From Bacteroidales bacterium (lineage in GTDB: Bacteria > Bacteroidota > Bacteroidia > Bacteroidales > VadinHA17), in contig PMIG01000088.1 in NCBI GenBank assembly GCA_003157055.1, positions 3,566 through 9,097 on the forward strand: DNA of 5,532 bases, read 5' to 3'. The notes below the pieces were generated by a model. The model ran no database searches and was not told the origin of the DNA. It saw nothing but the letters and a program-made list of their open reading frames with translations. Position numbers and translations under genes: made by a program. This document shows, piece by piece, positions 1 through 5,532 of the stretch; position 1 is the first letter of the stretch; each line of letters starts with the position of its first letter.

Positions 1-1476
1 TGATTTGTCAATTACGCATAGTTCGATATCCATACCATCTTTTGCTTCTTCACTAGCCCCTTTCTGATGAAGTGCCCGCTGAACTTCTTTCCGGAGTTCA
101 TTAAGTATTTGCCCTGATTCAGTTATCTCTCTTTCATTTACGATCTCCTCAAGAAAAGAGATGCCAAGCATGCTCATAAGAGCACCTGGCACACCGTGAC
201 CTGTACAATCGCCTGCTACCAGGACAAGTTTATTTTTTATTTCTGAAAACCAATAGAAATCACCGCTAACGATATCCTTTGGGAGGTAAAGTATAAAGCA
301 TTTTGATGAAAGACCCTTAATGTCTGCTGTACTTGGAAGCATTGCCCTCTGGATCCGGCTTGCATAGTTAATGCTGGCAGTAATATCTTTGTTTTTTTCC
401 TCGATTATATCATAAGCGCTTTTCAGTTCAACATGACGGAGCCGGTAGATCTCCTTCTCCTGTTCCGATTTTTCGACGGCATGGGCAACCTCTATATTGC
501 TAAGCTTGCTCTGGACTTCGTTGCTCTGAAAAGTCTCCCTGGCTTTCAGATATTGTTTAAAGCTCTTAAGTGCTTTGTCGGGCTTTTTGAAAAGCTCATA
601 GTGAGCAGCCAATGCTGAATAAGCTTCTGCAATAAGGACCATTGAATTAAGCTCCTGTGCCATCAGAAGGGATTGTTCGAGTCTCTTCTCTGCATGATTA
701 GCATCATCTGTCAGGCTATAGATTCGTCCTGCACCCATCATACATTGCATGATGCAGCGTTTATCTCCTCCTGTCATGCCTTTCTCATAATAATCGAGTG
801 ACTCAGGATATCTCTTCATATCCTCGTAGGTATTGGCTATTCCAAGCAATGTCCAGGGTATAGCAGAAGTCTGTTTGTTTTTCTTTCGTATTTCAAGGCT
901 TCGAAAATAGTACTCCAGAGACTCCTCATATTTTTTCGTCTGCCGGAGCACCATTCCTATCCGGTTCAGAGAAGAAGCCGCTGCATTCTCATCTCCAAGC
1001 TCTTCCCTGATTTTCAGTCCTTTATTGAAGTATTCAAGAGCTTTCTGAAAGTTGCAAAGTCTGGAATAAATAAGTCCAAGCTGGCTGCAGGATTCTCCTT
1101 CAGATTCAACATCGCTGATTTCCACAGATGTTTTATAGGCTTCAAGCCAGAAATTCAATGTCTTTTCATAATCGCCAAAGCTCTCATGGATGTTTCCTTT
1201 CAGCAGGAGGGCTCTGACGTAGCCTTTCTCCTGCTTATTATTTTCGAACCACTTAAATGCATCGGTGAGATGCTTTAGCGCAATATCATTTTTTGACTGG
1301 AGGAAATTGCCTGCTGCGATATTAAGATTTGCGTAGGCTATTCCCCTTTTATACCCTTCTTTTTCTGCTTTTTTCAGAATTTTTATGGCATCATTTGCCA
1401 CTTTGGCAGAATTGTCAAACCTTGATTGCCACAGGGAATCGTTAATTGCATCAATGGGATTTGTCTTTAAACTCAT
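1..1476 (-). CDS. TPR-repeat protein with C-terminal SpoIIE-type PP2C phosphatase domain (3' end cut by window)
   Basis: An uninterrupted frame of 492 codons runs from an ATG at 1476 to the left edge, so the C-terminus is missing. No signal peptide or membrane segment is seen, so the protein is probably cytoplasmic. Residues about 41-315 form roughly seven TPR-like helical pairs; clear ones include 'FQKALEYFNKGLKIREELGD' (143-162) and 'KYEESLEYYFRSLEIRKK' (182-199). A charged, coiled-coil-like signalling helix follows (about 325-370) and leads into 'ASINYASRIQRAMLP' (367-381), a typical entry to Bacteroidota SpoIIE domains. The phosphatase core shows 'DIVSGDFYW' (401-409) and 'AGDCTGHGVPGA' (421-432), giving likely metal-binding aspartates D406 and D423, then 'DGMDIELCVID' (480-490). 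The family dephosphorylates serine or threonine, often on anti-sigma-factor antagonists; the TPRs probably bind a partner. The substrate cannot be inferred. The membrane-protein gene at 1555-2007 lies 78 bp upstream on the same strand. No convincing promoter or terminator was seen between them, so co-transcription is possible. The last metal-site aspartate lies outside the window. Confidence 0.93.
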   Translation of the reverse strand, partial: MSLKTNPIDAINDSLWQSRFDNSAKVANDAIKILKKAEKEGYKRGIAYANLNIAAGNFLQSKNDIALKHLTDAFKWFENNKQEKGYVRALLLKGNIHESFGDYEKTLNFWLEAYKTSVEISDVESEGESCSQLGLIYSRLCNFQKALEYFNKGLKIREELGDENAAASSLNRIGMVLRQTKKYEESLEYYFRSLEIRKKNKQTSAIPWTLLGIANTYEDMKRYPESLDYYEKGMTGGDKRCIMQCMMGAGRIYSLTDDANHAEKRLEQSLLMAQELNSMVLIAEAYSALAAHYELFKKPDKALKSFKQYLKARETFQSNEVQSKLSNIEVAHAVEKSEQEKEIYRLRHVELKSAYDIIEEKNKDITASINYASRIQRAMLPSTADIKGLSSKCFILYLPKDIVSGDFYWFSEIKNKLVLVAGDCTGHGVPGALMSMLGISFLEEIVNEREITESGQILNELRKEVQRALHQKGASEEAKDGMDIELCVIDKS

Positions 1477-1554
1477 AATTTCAAAAGACTTGCGATATTG
1501 TGTTTAAGAATTATGTCAGGGTTTATAATATAACCGGATAAATTTTAAACTGCA

Positions 1555-2007
1555 TTAAGGATGCATTGAAGCAGTCCTCCACCAGAGAAAGATAGAAACG
1601 GCGGTTGCTAGGGTTAAAATTATTGCTGAATTATTGATATTCAGCTTTTTGACCGTATCTGATTCTTTCGATCCCTGTATAAACAGCACCGGGATCATTA
1701 TAATCAAGACTGCATGAGCAAAATATATTAATACACCTGCTCCAGGCCAGTGCATTGCTTTAAAGAGAAAAGATCCCGCAACGACAATCATTGTCACCAG
1801 GGTCATTACATTCACAAATTTCTGATAGCTGTTCTGGGCAAGTTTGTTCTTGTCAAGCAGCAGAAGGACTGCATACCCCAGTGCAAAAAGAGCTATGGAC
1901 AGAGTAATAACGACACTAGCCCCGGCCCAGTGCATCAATTTCATATGCACGCCGATAAGAAGCAGGAAGCATGAAACAATTCCACAGATTAAAGTGCTTT
2001 TTTTCAT
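1555..2007 (-). CDS. Small membrane protein with two internally repeated MHW(P/A)GA motifs (GldL-like signature, function unknown)
   Basis: This complete 150-residue protein starts at ATG 2007 and ends with TAA at 1557-1555. It is very hydrophobic, with about five membrane segments (near residues 5-22, 31-51, 66-82, 91-110 and 127-143). It is an internal duplication: each half is a helix, then a K-x-M-H-W motif, then a second helix. The motifs are 'KLMHWAGA' (23-30) and 'KAMHWPGA' (83-90), exactly 60 residues apart. A loop rich in Lys, Asn and Gln (52-64) separates the halves, and a polar stretch (112-126) precedes the last helix. The motif resembles the end of the first membrane helix of GldL, the gliding/type IX secretion motor subunit. 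However, there is no acidic residue in the helices after either motif, no long cytoplasmic tail and no gldK, gldM or gldN nearby, so GldL is not claimed. It may form an operon with the downstream phosphatase gene. It is divergent from, and structurally akin to, the gene at 2399-3130. Confidence 0.87.
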   Translation of the reverse strand: MKKSTLICGIVSCFLLLIGVHMKLMHWAGASVVITLSIALFALGYAVLLLLDKNKLAQNSYQKFVNVMTLVTMIVVAGSFLFKAMHWPGAGVLIYFAHAVLIIMIPVLFIQGSKESDTVKKLNINNSAIILTLATAVSIFLWWRTASMHP

Positions 2008-2142
2008 AATTTCAGGATTTAATTTTGCCTACTCTTTTTAAAAGGAATTTTCAGCATCTTTCCTTATATGGTGTGACCCCTCTAGGGTTAGTTGTTCAAG
2101 GATATTTAATGTTTGTGCAGGATCAGGTAATGCACAATAAAG

Positions 2143-2173
2143 TAAAAATAGTAAAAATCAGGATTATTTCAAA
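2143..2173 (-). promoter_or_regulatory. Candidate Bacteroidota-type promoter for the minus-strand membrane-protein/phosphatase genes
   Basis: Read on the minus strand, TTTG (2173-2170) is followed after 19 bases by TATTTTTA (2150-2143). The latter matches seven of eight positions of the Bacteroidota -7 consensus TAnnTTTG, and the spacing fits the usual 19-21. It would give a leader of roughly 130 bases before the ATG at 2007. The area is AT-rich, so a chance match is quite possible. Confidence 0.33.
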
Positions 2174-2205
2174 GAGGCTTATAATCAGGCTTTTTTGGGG
2201 AATCT

Positions 2206-2308
2206 CCTTTGTGCACCTTAGTGAAATCCCTGGAGTCCCTTAGTGGTAAAAAAGAAAGGGAAAAATTTAACTACAAAGGGCACAAAGTGCACGCAAAGAG
2301 CACAAAGG
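2206..2308. repeat. Degenerate inverted repeat built from CTTTGTG/CACAAAG units
   Basis: The left arm (2206-2247) and right arm (2270-2308) are imperfect reverse complements around a 22-base purine-rich spacer. The outer ends match perfectly over nine bases (CCTTTGTGC at 2206-2214 against GCACAAAGG at 2300-2308). The inner ends match at nine of eleven (CCCTTAGTGGT at 2237-2247 against ACTACAAAGGG at 2270-2280). The middle is poorly paired. It resembles the dispersed CACAAAG-type intergenic repeats I recall from Bacteroidota and other environmental genomes. Copies elsewhere cannot be checked here. It has no poly-T tail close to a strong stem, so a terminator is not called. Confidence 0.6.
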
Positions 2309-2310
2309 TG
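2273..2310 (+). repeat. Four degenerate tandem units of ACAAAGnGC
   Basis: Within the right arm of the inverted repeat there are four consecutive units of 9, 9, 11 and 9 bases: ACAAAGGGC, ACAAAGTGC, ACGCAAAGAGC and ACAAAGGTG. There are no unique spacers between the units, so this is a short microrepeat and not a CRISPR. Confidence 0.6.
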
Positions 2311-2347
2311 ATTTGCTTTATAGTCCGAATTTGAATTAAACAAAAAA

Positions 2348-2378
2348 TTGCGGATTATTTGGAATTGGTTTAACTTTA
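2348..2378 (+). promoter_or_regulatory. Candidate Bacteroidota-type promoter for the plus-strand membrane-protein gene
   Basis: TTG at 2348-2350, then 20 bases, then TAACTTTA at 2371-2378. The second element matches TAnnTTTG at seven of eight positions, and the spacing fits the sigma-ABfr pattern. Transcription would start near 2385, leaving a leader of only about 14 bases before the ATG at 2399. The A-rich stretch before the ATG (AAAAGATTAAAG) has no strong Shine-Dalgarno, as is usual in Bacteroidota. Confidence 0.35.
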
Positions 2379-2398
2379 ATTGCATAAAAGATTAAAGA

Positions 2399-3130
2399 AT
2401 GGCAACGCCTGAATCCGATGTTACAAAAAGCCCCAATCGTAATAAGAGAATAAAGATAGTAACCCTAATTATAATTGCGGCGGCTCTCTTCTTGGTTACT
2501 CTGATCCTTTATTTTATACCGCCGGTTATCCCAGATTTTGTCTTTGCGACTCTCCTGATTCTAACATTTTTAGATATACTTATGATAGTATGGTTTTCAA
2601 TCCGATACTATAACATAGGAATAGCCTTTCTTGTAATGATCATTATTGCAATTTTTTTCAAGAGGATGAGATGGCCGGTCTCAAGTATTTTATATACAAT
2701 TGGATTTACCGGCCTTGCAGGTTTTTCTATTGTTTTTGCCAGAATTTTTCTTAAAAGGTTTAATCACATTATTTTTCTTAAATATGTTGGTTTTTCATCA
2801 AGTATCATCCTTTCAATGGTCTCGATGGGCTTGTTATGGAAAAATATGCACTGGCCTGTGGCAAATGTGATATTAAATACAGGACTTGTACTCTTTATCC
2901 CTTTCCTCTTTGCATTTGTCTTCACCCTTCCTTCTTCGGATTATATAAACTGGAATAAGTCTGAAAGGATAATTTTCTTCAGGGCTATTATTATCCCTAT
3001 GGCCTTTGTTTATATTATGGTTGTAATAATGTTCGTTTTCCCCCGCATTTATACATCAATAACCCGCCTGCCGCTGATTCCGTTTGATATGGTGAAGATA
3101 GATCTCCTTAATAAGCCAGGTCTGTATTAA
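2399..3130 (+). CDS. Polytopic membrane protein with two M-x-W-P motifs, function unknown
   Basis: This complete 243-residue protein starts at ATG 2399; an in-frame TAA at 2393-2395 lies just upstream, so no longer start is possible. A short polar, basic N-terminus (1-19) precedes about seven hydrophobic segments: near 20-40, 46-68, 72-87, 97-117, 129-147, 157-178 and 191-214. After segments three and five come 'KRMRWPVSS' (88-96) and 'KNMHWPVAN' (148-156), 60 residues apart. This is the same helix/K-x-M-x-W/helix unit, with the same period, as in the 150-residue protein encoded divergently at 1555-2007. Here glycine is replaced by valine after the proline, and one histidine by arginine. The protein looks like a diverged relative with two extra N-terminal helices and a C-terminal helix plus tail. 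No enzyme motif is visible. Its stop codon overlaps that of the convergent NTPase gene. A membrane location is confident; the role is unknown. Confidence 0.87.
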   Translation: MATPESDVTKSPNRNKRIKIVTLIIIAAALFLVTLILYFIPPVIPDFVFATLLILTFLDILMIVWFSIRYYNIGIAFLVMIIIAIFFKRMRWPVSSILYTIGFTGLAGFSIVFARIFLKRFNHIIFLKYVGFSSSIILSMVSMGLLWKNMHWPVANVILNTGLVLFIPFLFAFVFTLPSSDYINWNKSERIIFFRAIIIPMAFVYIMVVIMFVFPRIYTSITRLPLIPFDMVKIDLLNKPGLY

Positions 3131-5532
3131 TCAAGATATTTGGCCCAGTTATTATAATACTCAAGAGCAATTCTGGATATTGTTTCAACATCAATAAACC
3201 AGCTTTCAATCTTATTTCCATTTATTGTATAAATATATTTAACGTCAGGGGAGAAAAAGGGTTCCTGACCATTCATCTGAAACAACCTGTAATTATTAAT
3301 TCTTGCATAATCTGATATCGGGTATATATTCATCCTGGATATTAAAGAAACATCTTTTCCGTTGGAGTAAACGATATATTGCTTATCGGGAGAAAATTTT
3401 ATGTAATCAAACTTTTTGATTTCACCAACCTTAGCAGCACGTTCAAATATATCAACATAGATTGCGGACATAAAATCATTTTTCCGGCTGTTTTTTTCGG
3501 GAGATGATCTGAATGCAAAGCCCGTCCCTGATTCATCAAATTCTGCACAATATGGAAATCCAATGGCATTAATGCCGGTCAGGCCTCCTTCATAATCTTT
3601 GCGGATACCCCAGGTTGGCTGCCCGTTTACATCTGTTACCCGGATCAAACCATTAGCAGCTGAAGTCAGTATATACCTGCAATTTTTAGCAAAGTCAACG
3701 CTATATATTGTATCTGAATAGAAATGAATATTGTTATACAGATCAAATTTCTTCAGATCGGAATTAAGATACCAGATATTTACTATGCTGTCATTCCCGG
3801 CTGCAGCAATAAATTTCCCGTCTGCTGAAAAATCCACTGCATTGACAGTGCCATTGTGAAGGTCAAATGTCTGAAGAATATTACCGTTAATGTCAAGAAG
3901 ATCAGCATTCTTATAAGTGGATATTGCTATGACCCTGTTGGCTGGATCAAACCTGAAGATCTGATATGTATTATATGAGTTATATGCTGTTTTACGTGAA
4001 AACTTAACCTTCCCGTCCTTATCCCAGACAGTAAGGATGGTGTCTTTGTTTACAGCCCCGAAATACTCTCCATCATTACTCATGAGTAGATAGACAAGAG
4101 GAGAAGTACCATGTGGGAAGCCTGAATATCTTAATCCGTTCCTCAACCATAAAAAGATTGAATCTGCTGTGCAACAGTAAATGAACCTGTTATCCTTTGA
4201 GCACTCTGCAATTTCAATAGGTGATGAAGTATGACTGTAAACTATCAAGTATTTCTGCTGAAGTTCAATTAAGCCCTTATCATCCCCGGGGTTTCTTAAG
4301 ATATTGTCGAATGCCTTCAGTAAAGCCTCTTTAGCTTCTTCACTCTGATTAGTCTGCCATGCTGAACCAGCCAGACACAACCGGTCAACCGGCCTTGTAA
4401 ATTGGGTAACAGACTCTTTTGCCAAGAAGATTGATTCTGATATTTTTGATCTGTTTATAAGTGTATATGCTATTGTCGAGAGAAGCAATATAAAAGCAAA
4501 TGCTGAAATGATTGTCAGTATTTTAATTCCTCTTTTTCTTTCTTTCTGATGTTTTCGACTTTCATCAAGAAATTCCTGAAGTTCAGGATTCAGGTTCAAC
4601 ATCGAATCTTTATTGGAAATATAATTCAAATCATCGTTATTTAGAAGGATCTTTCTTTTGAGATAATACTGAAAGGCATTTTCTATCATCTGCCGTATCT
4701 CAAGAAGCTCTTTTTCTGCCGAGGAAAACTTTTCATATACTTTCTCTGCCAGGGCATCATGCCTGAGTTCATACCTGCCGTTATCATCTTTGTCCCTGAG
4801 AACTCTAAGGTTGACAAATTTTCTGATCAGCTCTTTAACAGATTCGGGAGATATTTCTTTACCAAGTGTCCGGACATTATCAATTGTCTCAGATTCGCTG
4901 GCAGGGCGCTTGGTCCCTTTGCCCGAGACAAAAGCTTTCAGGACAGTCATAGCTGCATCAGGATCATCCATCATGGAGATCTGGTCGTCAAGGAAACTGC
5001 CAAGAAGATCTGAGACATCTCCTGTTTTTTGTAATAACGGCAGGGTAAATGAAATATGATCAGCGCCCTTTTCAATTTTGTTCTCCTCAAGTGCTAATCG
5101 GAATATCTTGTCAAGAAAAACCTGTAAATAGGTAAGCTCAACATCTTCACTTCCGGGGCTCAGCTTCTCGAGCAGGGACTCGGCAAAACCTTCTTCAAGG
5201 TTAATATTGAATACTTTGCATGGGCCCTTGATTGCTTCGAGAGCATTCCTGTGGGACATTTTCTCAATACGCACCCTGTTGGAAAAGATTGTTGGGATGA
5301 ACTTTTCGAACTCGGTAATGCCGGCCATGTACTCTTCCCTCATAACAAAGATCATCCGGCATTGAAGGTCTGATTCTATCAGTGATTTTACTATATGAAT
5401 GAAAGCACGACGCTCCTCCTTATCACCGAAAATAAAGAGTTCCTCGAACTGATCAAAGATGAAATAAACCGGTTTGTAATAATCGAGATATAAAGACAAT
5501 ACATCTTTTTTCGAAACAGTCTGGCTGGTTTT
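3127..5532 (-). CDS. nSTAND-type NTPase with membrane segment and C-terminal WD40-like propeller (N-terminus cut by window)
   Basis: The frame is open from the right edge to TAA at 3129-3127, giving 801 residues (numbered from the first in-window codon). Eleven codons precede the TTG at 5499 without a stop, so that TTG is not the true start. 'VYFIFDQFEE' (22-31) is a Walker B in the DQFEE form typical of novel STAND NTPases; Walker A must lie upstream. 'MIFVMREEY' (60-68) fits the following strand with its sensor arginine. A winged-helix-like region ends in 'YELRHDALAEKVYEKF' (254-269). A basic stretch 'KHQKERKRG' (327-335) leads into one membrane helix (about 338-359). After a helical linker come WD40-like blades, for example near 444-463, 484-504, 528-548, 568-589 ('FSADGKFIAAAGND'), 614-635, 713-731 and 759-781, consistent with a seven- or eight-blade propeller. 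STAND proteins are ATP-driven signalling switches, often in immunity or cell death, with an effector at one end; any effector here is off the window. Confidence 0.92.
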   Translation of the reverse strand, partial: KTSQTVSKKDVLSLYLDYYKPVYFIFDQFEELFIFGDKEERRAFIHIVKSLIESDLQCRMIFVMREEYMAGITEFEKFIPTIFSNRVRIEKMSHRNALEAIKGPCKVFNINLEEGFAESLLEKLSPGSEDVELTYLQVFLDKIFRLALEENKIEKGADHISFTLPLLQKTGDVSDLLGSFLDDQISMMDDPDAAMTVLKAFVSGKGTKRPASESETIDNVRTLGKEISPESVKELIRKFVNLRVLRDKDDNGRYELRHDALAEKVYEKFSSAEKELLEIRQMIENAFQYYLKRKILLNNDDLNYISNKDSMLNLNPELQEFLDESRKHQKERKRGIKILTIISAFAFILLLSTIAYTLINRSKISESIFLAKESVTQFTRPVDRLCLAGSAWQTNQSEEAKEALLKAFDNILRNPGDDKGLIELQQKYLIVYSHTSSPIEIAECSKDNRFIYCCTADSIFLWLRNGLRYSGFPHGTSPLVYLLMSNDGEYFGAVNKDTILTVWDKDGKVKFSRKTAYNSYNTYQIFRFDPANRVIAISTYKNADLLDINGNILQTFDLHNGTVNAVDFSADGKFIAAAGNDSIVNIWYLNSDLKKFDLYNNIHFYSDTIYSVDFAKNCRYILTSAANGLIRVTDVNGQPTWGIRKDYEGGLTGINAIGFPYCAEFDESGTGFAFRSSPEKNSRKNDFMSAIYVDIFERAAKVGEIKKFDYIKFSPDKQYIVYSNGKDVSLISRMNIYPISDYARINNYRLFQMNGQEPFFSPDVKYIYTINGNKIESWFIDVETISRIALEYYNNWAKYLD

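Larger units (their letters stand above)
2008..2398. other. Divergent intergenic region, 391 bp
   Basis: This is the non-coding stretch between the divergent starts at 2007 (minus) and 2399 (plus). It holds a candidate promoter for each direction, a tandem pair of the 9-mer GTAAAAAT(A/C) at 2142-2159, and a degenerate inverted repeat at 2206-2308. Short open frames across it have no recognisable protein character. No tRNA, riboswitch or insertion-sequence end was recognised. Confidence 0.7.

Noticed and set aside
433..618. 61-codon plus-strand open frame
   Set aside because: It lies antisense inside the well-supported TPR/phosphatase frame and has no recognisable protein character.
1520..1535. 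GGTTTATAATATAACC as a terminator hairpin between the two minus-strand genes
   Set aside because: Only four pairs form at the ends, the interior does not pair, and no poly-U tract follows.
1555..2007. Assignment of this gene as gldL
   Set aside because: The motif is similar, but there are two copies, there is no acidic helix residue or long C-terminal tail, and gldK/gldM/gldN are absent nearby.
1750..2041. Two overlapping plus-strand open frames (1750-1974 and 1844-2041)
   Set aside because: Both are antisense to the small membrane protein, whose two conserved motifs fix the coding strand.
2025..2243. 72-codon plus-strand open frame in the intergenic region
   Set aside because: The composition is not protein-like, it runs into the inverted repeat, and it has no motif or initiation signal.
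2273..2310. CRISPR array from the CACAAAG repeats
   Set aside because: The units are only 9-11 bases, directly abutting, with no unique spacers and no cas gene.
4759..5059. Two plus-strand open frames (4759-5013 and 4790-5059)
   Set aside because: They are antisense to the winged-helix and NTPase part of the STAND gene, which is clearly coding on the minus strand.
5497..5499. TTG at 5499 as start of the STAND gene
   Set aside because: The frame continues upstream to the window edge, and a start here would leave the NTPase without a Walker A loop.

Overview
The window looks like chromosomal DNA from a member of the Bacteroidota, probably a Bacteroidales-like or environmental lineage. This is judged from protein style, not from a marker gene. 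The clues are a cytoplasmic TPR protein fused to a SpoIIE-type phosphatase, small membrane proteins with the 'K-x-M-H-W-P-G-A' signature known from GldL-like Bacteroidota proteins, and an nSTAND-type NTPase with a C-terminal propeller. AT-rich starts without a clear Shine-Dalgarno, and upstream sequences that partly fit the Bacteroidota TTTG / TAnnTTTG promoter pattern, point the same way. No RNA gene, insertion sequence or CRISPR array is visible.

Layout: (1) Positions 1-1476, minus strand: the first 492 codons of a TPR + SpoIIE phosphatase gene whose 3' end lies beyond the left edge. (2) 1555-2007, minus strand: a complete 150-residue membrane protein with two MHW(P/A)GA motifs, 78 bp upstream of the phosphatase gene and possibly co-transcribed with it. 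(3) 2008-2398: a 391-bp divergent intergenic region with candidate promoters in both directions and a degenerate inverted repeat built from CACAAAG/CTTTGTG units. (4) 2399-3130, plus strand: a complete 243-residue membrane protein with about seven membrane segments and two M-x-W-P motifs. (5) 3127-5532, minus strand: the C-terminal 801 residues of a STAND-class NTPase with winged helix, one membrane segment and a WD40-like propeller. Its N-terminus, including the Walker A loop and any effector domain, lies beyond the right edge. Genes 4 and 5 converge and share the four bases TTAA as overlapping stop codons.

How the parts may work together: the two membrane proteins on either side of the divergent promoter region appear to be distant relatives, since each carries two M-x-W motifs exactly 60 residues apart between hydrophobic helices. 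The phosphatase and the STAND protein are both signal-transduction types. A membrane-linked sensing or stress-response locus is conceivable, but only gene order supports it. The parts that would decide the STAND protein's role are outside the window.
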